Counted from the first letter of the stretch, positions 21,570 through 33,723 are shown. The stretch is 64,000 nt of DNA from Bremia lactucae (GCF_004359215.1 NC_090619.1:5541493-5605492), one strand, 5' to 3'. Program-made: numbers and translations. Notes: generated by a model from the letters alone, not told the origin.

Positions 21570-22021
21570 TGCACAAAAGTTATTACTTAATAGATGAGTA
21601 ATACAGAAGAATATAATTAAATTCATAAATTTGCCAATTTAACCACGTTCGGTAATATTGCATTGGTAATGTGACAGTTCTGTTCATTGGTTGATTCAAG
21701 TCTTTGAACAATCCCGCCAAGCAAGCCACCGGGCAGTGAGCAATGAATCACTAGTCATTTGTGAGATTGATGTTTAACGTGAGTTAAATAAGATATATGT
21801 ATACGAAGGAACTTTATAATACCAATACACTTTTACTTTTAACTTTTCCTTTTAATAAGTATTTCTTAGTAGTAACCTTCATTTGCTTAGTCACGCTTAG
21901 CAATTATACATCTTCTTTCTGCACGTCATTTACGTGAGTATTCAGAGGCGCCATACCTTCACTGTTATCAGTATATGTTAGCTATTACTGATGTAGTGCT
22001 AGCAAAATTTACCTCGTTACA
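21570..22021 (+). repeat. LTR family B, degenerate 5' LTR
   Basis: Shares the landmarks ttgattcaagtc..tcaatcccgcc, tagtagtaacc and gcacgtcatttacgtg, and an end resembling acctcgttaca, with the B LTRs at 50479 and 54093. A TAGTAGCACTTTGTGGTCC primer-binding site variant and gag-like sequence follow. Confidence 0.6.
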
Positions 22022-22069
22022 CCTAGTAGCACTTTGTGGTCCGTTCAACGACCACGTACGCAGCATCCA

Positions 22070-24540
22070 ACATGAACATGTTGGATGAAAAAAAAGGTTA
22101 TTTGCACTCCCAGTGAAGGCTTCCACGCTACGCTATGCGTGAGAGGTTAACTCGCTTGAGTGATTTCGAATCGAACAGGTCGAAAGAATGAGCTCGACCG
22201 TATGCGGGTCAGTCGTTAGCGCAACTTTGTTTCTCTGAAAATAAACGAGCAACATGCGGCTATTGCCGAGTTTATACAACATAATCTCAACGCGGCCGGG
22301 CGAAAGGTAACCTGCTCACCAGCAAGGCTGTCAACAAGCAGAGCAGTTAAAAAAAACAAAGTGCACAACAATTAGAACCCTTGATACAGCAACGATTACA
22401 TGCTGCTGTCAGGCCGACATATGCTCGTCGACTCGAAAGCTTGAAGATTGACATTTCAAGTTCGATACATTCAAAAGTGAGTCTTTGATAATCTGCTTTG
22501 TCGAGCAAGACGATGCTATCGTTAAGCTCGTCGCAACGTGCGAACTCTTGGGCCTTAGGCTTAAGACTTACGTCCCATTTGTATTTGGGCCGTATGAGGC
22601 CTTTAAGACACGGCTCAGACAAACGTTGAGCCGCCACGTGCCAATTTTAGGGCTCGAGCAGAGGTCCTGGATTGAAACAGGGTAAGCGTGAAATTTAATT
22701 TACGCTCAGTACACACGATACCTTGTGAGCTCTATCGTATGTGAACCCGTAAAGCTTTCTGTGCTCATTAAAAGCCTTGCATCCGTTCCGCCTCGAATAG
22801 AGACGCCAGACCAAGCGATCTTTAAAGCGGGTGAAGGGGACTTCAGCTTGAAACAGGCTTTATTCCACTCGGGTTCGCATCGTCCACCGTGACTGAATGG
22901 ACTCAGTTATTAAGAGAGCGAGAAACCTCGCTATTCAAATTACAACCGATTGCATAGGTGCAATCGCCGTGAAATTACGGGAAACTAACCACACCTTTGA
23001 GTGTAGAGCTCAACAATCACTGCCAAGAAAAACTAAGCGATTAGATCGACCTCTCGCTGAAAGAAAGCGGAGGACGCGGGTCCGACGGTGTAGCGACATC
23101 GCAAAAAAAACGGTCGGATTCAATAGGTAAGGAGCGCCTACTGGTCCTGTACGTCAAAAGAATTTCCAGACCTCTTGACAAAACTTGCCCCCAATACACA
23201 ATCACTGTGTGTTACTGCCCAAGGTGATGAAGCGACATCAGCTAGCAAATCGAAGTGACAAAGGTTTTGTCACCTCGTCTCCAAGTTGATTGTGGGGCGT
23301 CAAACAATGTCATTCAATGCCAATCCCTATAAGATGTGTAGTTGGCATTTAATACATACAGCGTATGATGATGATTTCATCGTACTGGAGTTCACTGCCA
23401 AATTTGATGTCATCCTTAGATTACCATGGCTCAGAAAGTACAAACAATGCATATATTGGCAGCATCAAGCCGTGACAATGCCTACCTCTACTTCATCAGA
23501 TGGCCATATGATGAACGTCATAGAGCGTCAACAATAGTGTGGATGTCCCACGCGCGTGGGTGCGATGGCCTCATTTGTAGCATAGTCGTTAGCACGACTG
23601 CGGAAGACCTCGATGTTACGACCCATCACACAGTGAGTAAGATTTAGATGGCTGTGCACAAGCGCATGCAGCATCGCAGCCCACTATTGTGACGTTGGAC
23701 TTAGTTTTCGATGACTGTGCGCAAGCACAAGCAGCATCGAAGATCGACCACTCGAATAAGTTGACCAGATCGAAATAAGGATGTTTGCTAAAAATCAACA
23801 TCCAAGAAAACTTGAAACGCCTGTCTCTAAGACAGTGCGAAAGTCCTCGATCGACTGGAGAGTCAATCGGAACGGTAAAGGATCTCGCAACAATTGCACA
23901 ACCACAGCTAGAGGCACTTCATACGGAGAATCCACAAGCTAACAAGGGAATTTTTTCAGAATACTTGAGGGAATAAGCCCCAATATTCTCTGTGAATAAG
24001 AACCAGGTACCTTTGGCAAAAAGTTCTAAAGAAGAAAATGATACATTAAATGTCTAAGTAAATACCGGATTAAGCATAGGCGCTTATATTCTTTGACCTG
24101 ATGACGCATCTGAAGTTGTTTTCGGAGATGACTCAATTGCTAACGCTTGAACCAAAACGGTTTCTTGCGTGATCTGCGTTCTTGTCACAGACGAAAAGTA
24201 CGTGGACAAAAGTGTCATCGACGAGATGATTCGGATTGAACGTTTAATGTTCCCGAATCGTACCGTGCGAGCTGTCTAAGGATAAAGGCACTCGACACAA
24301 AATCGACCTGTGCCAGGTTTGAAATAACGTATGGCCACTGCCTCCCGAACAAGTAATCGCGATAAACAAAAAAAATGCCGATCGCTTAGCAGCGAGCCAT
24401 GCGAGGCGTTGAGATCCGCATAGCGCTCCGAACTTCTATGTGTAAAACAACAGGAGGGTGGCGGATTGTGCTCGTGTTCAATAAATTTGACGCTGCGTCG
24501 GTACCGGCTTAACGTCGATACCACGAAAAACAATCATTCA
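22070..24540 (+). pseudogene. Family B gag-protease-RT remnant, heavily decayed
   Basis: A heavily mutated colinear copy of a B element. Gag pieces are visible at 22450-22690 (CELLGLRLKTYVPFVFGPYE, AFKTRLRQTL). Protease remnants are at 23280-23540 (FDVILRLPWLRKYK..YWQHQ, SSDGHMMNVIER). A spacer rich in AQAQAAS-like repeats runs 23640-23800, and the N-terminal RT region (HKIDL..P-like, then RRVAIVLVFNKF-like) is at 24230-24540. Stops are frequent in all frames. The right end gives way to an E LTR. Confidence 0.7.
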
Positions 24541-24629
24541 CGGTATGTCATAGAATACCATCTTTGCGTCGAGGCGGGGGCTTTTAAAGCAACTTCACAC
24601 CGATAAACCAAATTGACCGTCTTATCTCA

Positions 24630-25024
24630 CGTGCAGTTAGATAGTTGGTGGGCGCCTAAGGCGACCTCACGAGCTTGTGCCCATAAACAAGTGACGTAAC
24701 GGAAGCGGTTACCCGTCTTGTCGTGTGCACTGTGTACTAGGAAGTAAGTATAAGATTTATAGATTGTAATATGAAGTATTAATTTTCTTTGCCCAATGAT
24801 TAGATGCCATATCTGTAGATGTGCTATTCGACATGGCGAGCCTATTTGTTCTTAACACGTCAGTCATAGATTACGCTAGACGTCATCCTTCTCAATGTGA
24901 ATGCACCTGTTTGCATCACATGCAAGGGTAGGTCATTATGTGAATCTCATCCGAGTGACAGGTCCATTACCTTCGAGAAAATTAAATGACCTCCCCGTTT
25001 AGTGCAATAAACGGGCGTGTAACA
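24630..25024 (-). repeat. LTR family E, near-complete, minus orientation
   Basis: The reverse complement starts TGTTACACGCCCGTTTATTG and keeps GTGATGCAAACAGGTGCATT and GCACACGACAAGACGGGTAA. The gap follows 14 bases further on. Confidence 0.6.
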
Positions 25025-25038
25025 TAAGGCTGTTAGCC

Positions 25039-25542
25039 NNNNNNNNNNNNNNNNNNNNNNNNNNNNNNNNNNNNNNNNNNNNNNNNNNNNNNNNNNNNNN
25101 NNNNNNNNNNNNNNNNNNNNNNNNNNNNNNNNNNNNNNNNNNNNNNNNNNNNNNNNNNNNNNNNNNNNNNNNNNNNNNNNNNNNNNNNNNNNNNNNNNNN
25201 NNNNNNNNNNNNNNNNNNNNNNNNNNNNNNNNNNNNNNNNNNNNNNNNNNNNNNNNNNNNNNNNNNNNNNNNNNNNNNNNNNNNNNNNNNNNNNNNNNNN
25301 NNNNNNNNNNNNNNNNNNNNNNNNNNNNNNNNNNNNNNNNNNNNNNNNNNNNNNNNNNNNNNNNNNNNNNNNNNNNNNNNNNNNNNNNNNNNNNNNNNNN
25401 NNNNNNNNNNNNNNNNNNNNNNNNNNNNNNNNNNNNNNNNNNNNNNNNNNNNNNNNNNNNNNNNNNNNNNNNNNNNNNNNNNNNNNNNNNNNNNNNNNNN
25501 NNNNNNNNNNNNNNNNNNNNNNNNNNNNNNNNNNNNNNNNNN
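25039..25542. other. Assembly gap (504 N)
   Basis: A gap of 504 N, unlike the 100-N placeholders elsewhere, so its size may have been estimated from linking data. Copia RT begins right after it. Confidence 1.
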
Positions 25543-26019
25543 TACATGGACCAACCCGACGGTTTTGAAGATCAACAAAATCCGATGAAGAAGTGTTTGC
25601 TGCAGAAAGCGCTGTATGGAACCAAGCAAGCGGCGCGGCAGTGGAACAGCAAACTGAATCAGCATTTGGAGAACCAAGGATTCAAAAGCACTTCAGCAGA
25701 TCCGTGTGTGTTTATTCGAGTGTCAAGCGGCGAATACAGCATCATTGTAATCTACGTGGACGATCTAATGCTGTTCGGCAAGACTAAGGAGCACATTGCG
25801 GACATTAAGAGTGCGCTTAAACAAGAGTTCAGCATCAAAGAGCTTGGGGATTTCAAGTACTGCTTAGGAATCGAGATTCACCGCAAGCGCGATGAACACT
25901 TGATCAAGATGAACCAGAAGGCATACATCAGGCGACTCTCGGAAAAGTATGGAATTGAGAATTGCAAGGACGTGCACACACCAGCGGACAACAACTCGAA
26001 ACTGGTGAAGATGCCTGGA
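25543..26019 (+). CDS. Copia (Ty1) reverse transcriptase, internal fragment
   Basis: RNA-dependent DNA polymerase palm domain of a Ty1/copia element. The frame is open from the gap: MDQPDGFED.. then QKALYGTKQAARQWN, the intact catalytic motif VIYVDDLMLFG (about 25755), then ELGDFKYCLGIEI. Homology stops at about 26019 (SKLVKMPG), where gypsy sequence begins; the frame runs on to a stop at 26046 only by chance. This copia copy looks younger than its surroundings because no stop or frameshift is present in about 159 codons. The 5' part is in the gap. Confidence 0.9.
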
Positions 26020-28340
26020 CGGAAAGACGGATGTAAAAGTTCATAAAACTCACGTTCGTCAGGTTCTTACACTTTTGCGAAAACATAAGTTGTAAAAGAA
26101 TCTCAAGAAGTGGATATTCGCTGCAAGCGAAATACCACTTCTTGGGTGCATCGTCAGTAAACACGGCGTGCGCCCTGATCCCGAAAAGATCAAGGCAATT
26201 ACCGACTGGCCAGTTCCAGTCGATGTCAAGGGACTTAGAAAGTTCCTTGGATTAGCGGCGTACTTGCAAAAGTACTCCCGTAATTATGCCAAGATGACAG
26301 TTCATCTCTCTCGTCTCTTGAAAAAAGACGAGAAATGGCTATGGAACGCGGATTGTCAGCGTTTCTTTTGAAGGTATCAAGCGAAGCTTGATGCAATCGC
26401 CCATCATGGCGATTGCAGATCAAGACATACCATTCATGTGGTCTGTGACACCAGCGATTTCGCAATCGGCTGTGCGTTAATGCAATACGATCCAGACGGC
26501 GCGGAGCGCGTCGTCGGTTACCTATCGCGTCAGCTGCAACCAGCTGAACGCAATTATACAGTGGATGACAAGGAACTCCTTGCCATGAAATATGCATTAA
26601 CTAATTTTAGGGTCTGACTCCGAGGAGATAGACCGTTCATCGTATAAACGGACCATGCGTCATAACGCACGGCCGTAAATAGTACACACCTTTCGCAAAG
26701 AATGGCGAGGTGGCTATCCTTGTTTGCGGAGTATAATGTCTCCGTGGAATATAAACCAGGACGACTTAATGCCGTCGCTGATGCGTTATCAAGCCGACCC
26801 GATCTCGAGCCGGCTGCGCATTTTAACAGTAAAAATAATCCCACTGTTGCAACACTCATTTTAACTTGCCCGCCATTAACCTTGTTTGATGGCATAAAGA
26901 AAGCATACGCATAAGATAAGGACCTTTTGCGATTAATGGATCATCTGATGAATCCATCCGATGAATCTTTTGAAGATTTACCCGCTTTATATCGAACATT
27001 ATCCGATCGATACACAACACGCAACGGCTTATTGTATTGCACAGCCGTTGCCGGCGACACTCCACGTGTCGTCGTCCCAACTCACAATGATTTGCGCTTG
27101 CGCATCATGTATGAGTGTCACGATGCACCAACAAGTGGGCAATGTGGACTTTAGAAGACTTATCTAACAGTAACTCGCGACTTTTACCGCCCCCCCCAGT
27201 ATCAGTTCGTATTCGTGCTTGCAAGGTATGTCAATGGGTGAAGCCTAGCCCTTCATTCCGCGCATCTCTCCAACCTCTACCACTTCCGGCAGAATGTTGG
27301 CAGTCCGTATCTATGGACTTCGTCTTCGGATTTCCCGAAGACGATCACAAAAACAATGGAATCCTTGTTTTTGTAGACAGATTCAGCAAGATGGTACATC
27401 TTGCTGCAGTACCAGAGTCGATCACGGCTCTGGGCTGTGCCCGCGTCTTTATCGACACGGTATTCAAACTCCACGGTTTCCTCCGTGAACTGGTCTCGGA
27501 TAGAGATCCACGGTTCACGGCGGTATTCGGGCAATCCGTGTTCCGATCTCTCGGAACACGGCTAACTATGTCAACTTCTGATTATCCAGAGACAAGTGGT
27601 CAGACGGAACGAATAAATCGCGTCCTCGAAGAGATTCTTCGAGGTTACGTCCAATCGTATCCGAATTGGAGTGAATTTTCACCGATGGACGAATTCGCCA
27701 TCAATAATTCGGTGCATGCGTCTACAACGCATTAACCGTTCTTCGTGAATGGCTTACGCCATCCACGCTTACCAACCAAATTAGAAGGATCCTCTAGTTT
27801 AAGGGGGGGTGGACTCGCACGAGCAAAACCATTTCTGGCTCATGCTCATCACGCGTCGAAGTTAACAACGACGCGAGTGATGTCGATGTCGAAGAAATCG
27901 ACATCGAAGATGAGAATGATCTCATGGCAGTACGCAGAAAGCGTACTGAAAAAAGACAAAACAAATGAGTCAGCAGAAGAATTTCTGCTAACTCGAGAAA
28001 TAATAATCCGTTTCGTTCAGGATTCCATTGCTAACGCAGTGGACCGTCAGAAACGGAATGCAGACAAACATGGAAAAGCAAATGTTCTTTCATTTAAAGT
28101 TATTGACCTAGTACTACTCTCTACGGTAAACTTACTAAAGCGTGTAGTCACTAATGTGGGTAACAGTAAACTACTACCCAAGTTGATTGGGCCATTCCGT
28201 GTACTGCATCGCAGAGGCAATGCGTACACAGTAGAATTGCCACGTAGGATGCGAACTCATACGTTGGTCGGCTCCGCCCGTACCATCAGTACGCGGTTTC
28301 TTCCGAGGAAAGATCTGTCCACCCTTTCAAGAATCTCTAA
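26020..28340 (+). pseudogene. Ty3/gypsy pol: RT thumb, RNase H, integrase (family B-like)
   Basis: In order: the end of RT (AASEIPLLGCIV, RKFLGLAAYLQKYSRNYAKM), RNase H (VVCDTSDFAIGCALMQYDPD near 26440, TDHAS, SQRMARWLSLFAEYN), an integrase zinc region, then the integrase core (VSMDFVFGFPED, VFVDRFSKMVHLA, VSDRDPRFT, GQTERINRVLEEILRGY, NSVHAS) and a C-terminal domain to about 28290. Stops occur near 26368, 26617, 26650 and 26915, with frameshifts near 27150 and 27735. The catalytic motifs are largely readable, so decay is moderate. The RT palm upstream is replaced by copia sequence. Confidence 0.85.
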
Positions 28341-29388
28341 AAGATTATTGTGGTCACGAACCAGATTATCATGTTGAATATGAAGATTCTCATGCCGGGG
28401 TCCGATGACCCTCGAAATTATGATGAGCGGAAGACAGCTCATCACGAAGAGCGTGATATTTCCGTTCGTACTACAACATGGAGTCCCCACTCTTCGAACG
28501 GTCTTTAACCGTTCGATATGGTTAGCCTGCACTGGTGTGCTCATATGAACAACGCTTACCGTGCTCGTAATCAAGTGCCTCCTCCAAATCATGGAGGAAC
28601 TGATCGAGTTTGTCGATCTTCGATGTCAACGGCCATTGTTTGCGAAACATCACGAGTACAATATTGCTGAGATTACCTGGAAGGTCTCCCCGTTTTAAAC
28701 CCATCTACATGGCCAATTTCAAATTTAAAAATTAAATCCAGTTTACTTTCGATCTAGGCTGTCTATAATATCCATCCGAGGAAAAGCCGTCGACAGTATT
28801 AGACCTTAGTTTTTCCGCAATAGGCCTTTATGATCCGCTTCCACTGCTCTGTTGCACCATGGCACCGTGGTAAAGCAGAAAAACAATTTCAAGCGCCGAG
28901 ATGCTGCGCATTTAATGCAAATCTTCTCAGTAAGACTCGGATTGCCTCTATTTTATCGTCTTATTCAGGCAAATTCAACAAGGTCTTGGATGGGCCACAT
29001 TGTACTTCCAAGTCTGTCGAGACCACACAACTCTGTCCCTTGAAGGAAGCTTGCGTTAGGATTTAATATGCAATCTGCAAAGGACGATACTAGCAACTGA
29101 AAGTGAACACAAAGAAAGATTTAGCATAGGAAAAACTAAAAATATATTTATATACTACTACGTATTGATATCTCCTTATAATTGACGTAATACGTTAATT
29201 TTAATATATGTATAGCGACTAATGCTAACCGCGCATTCGCGCGTTTGGCGGAATTTACTTGAAGACTCTAATTTTAAAACTCAAATTAACCTTTGGGAAG
29301 AGCTGCTACAATATGTTACCGTACATGGTTGTTGGCAATATAAAAAAGGTGATAACCTAAGTCTTCATTGTTAGTCCTATTTAGGTTA
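28341..29388. other. Decayed gypsy 3' region and unassigned sequence
   Basis: Up to about 28700 it continues from the integrase region with local hairpins and no readable domain. A minus-strand frame (28704-28522) reads FRKQWPLTSKIDKLDQFLHD, a short helical segment that I cannot assign. From 28700 to 29388 nothing is recognisable. Confidence 0.35.
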
Positions 29389-29782
29389 TGTAATGGGGCA
29401 CTACTGACTTGTACTGCTTCAGTACAAGTCAAGTTCGCACTACCTCAGTGCAATTGAGTGGTGCCTCACGTCACTTCACGTACACTAGTACGTGCAGATG
29501 AAGACTCAAATCAAAACACTTGCTTAAAAAGAGGGTTAAAAGAAAACTGTTTTTTAATATAATTAAGTTCTTCTGTTTCTATCTATTTAATACAAACTTA
29601 ATTATAAACTAATACAAAACATGTAATTAAGTCTTATCTGACTTTCTCTTTGCGCGCGTCCAGCGCCGACTGGATTGATTACCATGTAAAGTATTATTCT
29701 CCAAATAATATCTACCTCTTAAATAATATATTAATTAACAACCTTTAAGTGTTAATTTCATGTAACGATACACCCCGTTACA
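29389..29782 (-). repeat. LTR family A (3' LTR of a minus-strand element)
   Basis: On the minus strand it starts TGTAACGGGGTGTATCG at 29782 and ends GTGCCCCATTACA at 29389. The polypurine tract AAGGGAGGGATGA lies just outside, at 29795-29783, so internal sequence extends to the right. About 60 bp shorter than other A LTRs. Confidence 0.8.
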
Positions 29783-29911
29783 TCATCCCTCCCTTAAACG
29801 ACACCACTCTGACTATCATTGGAAGAGTGGTCATTATAAGACCAATTGATTTAAAACGATGTTGATTCGTCACAACCATCTGTTTTAATTCTATCGCATC
29901 GTTAGAAAGTC

Positions 29912-29994
29912 CATGCGGTATGCGAATAGTCGGCACCTTCGGCTGCGGTTCATGCAGCCGCAGCCGAAGGTGCCGACTATTCGCATACCGCATG
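29912..29994. repeat. Perfect 37-bp inverted repeat with 9-nt loop
   Basis: Left arm 29912-29948, right arm 29958-29994, arms fully complementary (GCGGTATGCGAATAGTCGG and its complement), loop TTCATGCAG. On either strand the hairpin encodes the same start, MRYANSRHLRLR. It is the longest perfect hairpin seen in the window and marks the start of the antisense ORF. Confidence 0.95.
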
Positions 29995-30904
29995 CAGGCG
30001 ACGCATCATTGTCTCTTGCGGCAGACGTTCCGTCTGTCGTAGTGCCATCTTCCCCCGCAACTCAAAATGGATCGGGAGCACGTAGTGATACACCACGTCA
30101 ATGCAACTCCTCTTTGGAGGTCGACTACGAATGCGAGTCAGTCGAAACGGCCGACTCGGGGAGATCAGAACAGTCGCCTGATCATTGTCAGGCGGCTAAC
30201 TATGAGCCTTTGAATTAGGGGGCTCAATCGAGTAGACGTGCTGGTAGCATTCGCTACAGCATGTTCGGTTCCGACGATGAGGATGATTCCTCATCGCCAG
30301 TACCGTCTCTGGTGCCGTCACCCGCACATAATTCTGTGCGTCGTGATGACGATAGCACAAGCCATCGTTATAAAAGTTCTATTGGTACCCCTGCTTCAGT
30401 GGATACCACTCAGGAGATCGAAGACACTAAAATGTCTCATCTCGCCTCTGTAAAGAAGCCGTGGCTTTTGCCAGAAAGGCTAATCAGTAGCTTGTCTGAA
30501 GAGACTACTCCTCAAAATAAATATCCCTTATTGTTGCGACAAAGCTACATAACCTTGATCCCAGCGCGAAGAGCTGTCGCGCTGAGGAAGATTTTTATCT
30601 CGATGCTTTTTTTAAGCATCGATGGTTTAGTGGCAATAATAAGCGAGATAAAGTCTCGCTTATGCAAGCTTGGGGTGCGTTCATTCGCAATGTTAAAGAC
30701 ATTGGACGCGAAGCTTGGCTTCAAAAACTTAACGCAAATCGCGTTAAATTTGAGAAAGGAACTCCAACCGATGCAAAGTATAAATTGCATCGGTTGTCAC
30801 GTGAGGCTGGGCTTCCATGCCTCACGTGGGGTGATCCCTGTCCGTGTTGTGTAGACAACTCGAAGAGGGTAAAAGGGGATGTCTATTGCCTTTCTTCGCC
30901 CTGA
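29913..30904 (+). pseudogene. Antisense ORF of a family A gypsy element
   Basis: Coding signal on the plus strand inside a minus-strand element, between its chromodomain (30950-31251) and 3' LTR. The first frame (29913-30218) is Ser/Pro/Asp-rich. After a stop, 30261-30560 reads SDDEDDSSSPVPSLVPSP and then SVKKPWLLPERL. After a frame change, 30560-30900 reads FYLDAFFKHRWFSGNNKRDK, then MQAWGAFIRNVKDIGREAW and a Cys pair CPCC near the end. The KKPW and QAW..GR.AW blocks recur in the same geometry in a B element (50340-49600, -). I know of no family with this pattern. It may be a regulatory or RNA-binding accessory protein, but that is a guess. This copy has one stop and one frameshift. Confidence 0.5.
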
Positions 30905-30949
30905 GGAAGGACTCGCATCTCTATCGAGATGCGCGATGCGATTGACGTT

Positions 30950-31251
30950 TTATGATCGATTTATAAGCGCCATGGGCACGTGTTTTCCGATGGACCTTCG
31001 GATCTATCGGATGGGTCTCGTCATACTGATGAACGAGGCCTTTAACGTCTACAACCAGCTTGGAACTAGGCCCAGCTGTCATGCGAAGGTGGAAAACCGC
31101 GCCAGCGAACCAGATATTTCGTTCGCTCCTTCACATCACGGTAATTTTGAATACGTTCCACAACAAAACGTTGACCACCGTGGTAATCCACCAAGGGTTG
31201 TGGTGATGTAGAGATAATTAGATCCGACCGATGTGTCGGTTCTAGCGTCAA
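30950..31251 (-). pseudogene. Gypsy integrase C-terminal chromodomain, family A
   Basis: Minus strand: LVDYHGGQRFVVERIQNYRD then KERTKYLVRWRGFPPSHDSW. This is the chromodomain fold that targets chromoviral integrases to histone marks. A one-base shift follows SHDSWA, after which SSKLVVDVKGLVHQYDETHP continues. The rest of pol upstream is missing because the element is truncated near 31251. Confidence 0.85.
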
Positions 31252-31617
31252 ATTTAATTGTTACTCTGTCACGTGAACGAACTTGTACGCCAATTAATTT
31301 TAATTATATTTTTGATTATTAGGTTGCAAATGTAACAGAAAAACGATGTTCAGGTTTCAAAATATTACCGAAGAGTTGCTAATAAGCAAATGTCAACCCT
31401 TTCAGAAGAAACCGTATAATGCTCAATAGCCAAAACCATATGGTGCGAATCCGGCTTCTATTACCTTACATATTGCTGAATTCAAGGGTTCGAAGCCAAA
31501 ACTTCTTTATTGTCACTTCACCATAGGACATTATAATAGTGATAAAGATAACATAAAATCGGTACGAACTAAAATTACGTATATTATAGATTATATAAAC
31601 GTGCCTGATGTAAATGC
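31252..31617. other. Unassigned AT-rich host sequence
   Basis: The stretch between the truncated A element and the left copia LTR. No coding or repeat signal seen. Likely pre-insertion genomic sequence. Confidence 0.4.
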
Positions 31618-31813
31618 TGTTGCGGTATGACAACACACGTAAGAATGTCTTCTTGTAGGGGAAAATGGAAAGTAAATTGTTCTTATAAAACCCTCATACA
31701 TGCAACGTACTTAAATGTAACAACTTCGCTTGCTCTTTTTCTTGTGTCATTCACGACAGTGACCGCCACATCAGCACGACAACGAACCGTCGTCAGATTT
31801 TCCACCTTCAACA
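31618..31813 (-). repeat. Copia 3' LTR (196 bp) with polypurine tract
   Basis: On the minus strand it runs TGTTGAAGGTGGAAAATC at 31813 to CATACCGCAACA at 31618, preceded by the polypurine tract CGAGGAGGAG (31823-31814). The terminal TGTTG/CAACA repeats and the short length fit copia. The matching 5' LTR end is at 42993-43031 (CATACCCCAACA). Confidence 0.8.
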
Positions 31814-33723
31814 CTCCTCCTCGACGAGAAGTTTCCAATATTGGTCTTGGCCACGAGAAATTGAAACTTCTTTGTCGAAATTATCTTGTCAGGAAATCAG
31901 CGAGCTGTAATTTGGTTTCAATATACTCCAGCTAAATTTCCTTGTTCTTGACTTGATCACGGACAAAATGATAGCGTATAACAATGTGCTTCGGACGACT
32001 TTGATATCCTTCATTTTTCGCGATAGCGATCGCACTTTGATTGTCCTCGTACACCATTACTGGACCATTAATCTTGACCATTATTTCCAGCAATAGCGAT
32101 TTAGTCCACAATACTTCTTCTATGCACAATGATAGAGCCACATATTCGGCTTTAGCAGTGCTTAGCGACACTCTGTTTTGCATTTTTGACTTGAAAATTA
32201 CGGGTGATCCGTTGACCATCATCATCACACCTGATGTTGAGCGTCGATTGTCCTTGTTACTGCGCTAATCAGCGTCACTAAATGCACTCAACTGCAGTTC
32301 ACGTGACTTGCTCCGATAGCAGATTCCATCCATAGCGGTGAACTTTAAATAACGCAGCACTTAGATAGCCGCATTCCAATCTTCTTCACTTGGTTTTATA
32401 AGTGTCGCCACAATTGACACACCGCAAATGCAAAATAGGGTCTTGTGCCGGTTGCCACATAGAGAAGTGAACCCACCAAAGGACGATACGGACGATTTTT
32501 CAGTTTTGGATCCATCACTTCACACTTTATCATGTTCTGGCCTTCCACACCCGGGTTATACACGGTCTAGCATTATCTTGATTAAATTTTCAATCATTCT
32601 TGCCATACACGCGCTTTGACTGATCTTGAGTCGTTTCTCCTCCATCTTGTAGTCAACTTCGATGCCCAGAATAAATTGCACTTTACCCAGTCTCTTGAGC
32701 TGAAATTTAGTAGACAATTCATCAGCAACTTGCTTAATTGAGTCGTACGGAAGACCACCAATGAGCATGTCACCGACATATAACGTCACGTAAATCCAAG
32801 AAAAAATGTCAAATGAAGAACAAATACACACGGATCCGAAACACACGTCACAAACTCCATGCTCTTAAAATCGCTTAAAATAGTCTTAAACTATGTTGCA
32901 GCAGCTTGTTTCAGTCCATGCAGGCTTCGATTTAGCTTCAGCACTTGACTCGATTTCATTTCAACGTCCTCGGGTGTATTTATAAACACCTCTTCTTCGA
33001 GAATACCATTGATAAATGCCACATCGACATCATTTTGGAATATAGCCATCCCATATGGCTTACCGCGAAAATCACACGAATTGAATTCATGTTCGCGACC
33101 GGAGATTACGAGTCGTAGTAATCAATTCCATAGGTCTGAAGATAACCTAGTGCCACAAGCCGAGCCTTATATCGCTTAATATCACCAATTTTATTTCGCT
33201 TGATGGCAAACACCCACTTAGTTTCAATTACCTTCTTGTTTAACGAATTGTCCACGAGAATCCACGTCTTTTTGCTATTTAGTATCTTCAGCTCGGCCTT
33301 TATCGCTGCCTTCCACATCGTACATTGTGGAAACTTCATGGCATCTTGGTACGTTGATGGGGTTTCAAATGCCGCATTAGCTTGATCATACTCAATACGA
33401 TATCGTTTTGAGGCGAGTTCCACAGGTTTATTCTCCACGTGACGGAACGATAGCATCTGACATCCCGACCAGAACCAAAGCTTGTGAGTCTGTACTTGGA
33501 GGAGATATTGCAAGAGAGTTATTGTGTCCACTAACACGAGATGAATGTGTCTCCAGACCTTTACCGAGATGAGTCAATCCCTCCCTCGGCACAATGGCCT
33601 GAACATCTTCCTCAATTAAATCAGCTGGCTCCATGTACACGTCATCGATATCAAAAGCAAAATCATCTCCATGTCCATACTCTAGACGTGTACCCAACGA
33701 CATTAATTTTTGAGGAGGCGAGA
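31814..33723 (-). pseudogene. Copia pol 3' half: RT and RNase H, decayed
   Basis: On the minus strand the linker after integrase lies near 33690 (LGTRLEYGHGDDFAFD). The RT start is near 33340 (PQCTMWKAAIKAELKILNSK, TWILVDN, KWVFAIKRNK..RYKARLVALGY). The RT palm is near 32780, where the catalytic YVDD reads YVGD (YVGDMLIGGLPYDS). RNase H is at 32228-31932 (VSLSTAKAEYVALSLCIEEV, YEDNQSAIAIAKN). A stop follows DQVKNKEI, after which LEYIETKLQLADFLT continues. The Asp-to-Gly change and several frame breaks make it inactive. Confidence 0.85.

Noticed and set aside
29000..31000. CRISPR array or tRNA cluster as the source of many hairpins
   Set aside because: No regular direct repeats with unique spacers, and no cloverleaf with conserved tRNA boxes; the hairpins are all different.
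31627..31935. 102-aa frame with a hydrophobic stretch resembling a signal peptide (possible secreted effector)
   Set aside because: It lies antisense across the copia LTR and RNase H end. There is no RxLR-type motif, and the hydrophobic part is LTR sequence.
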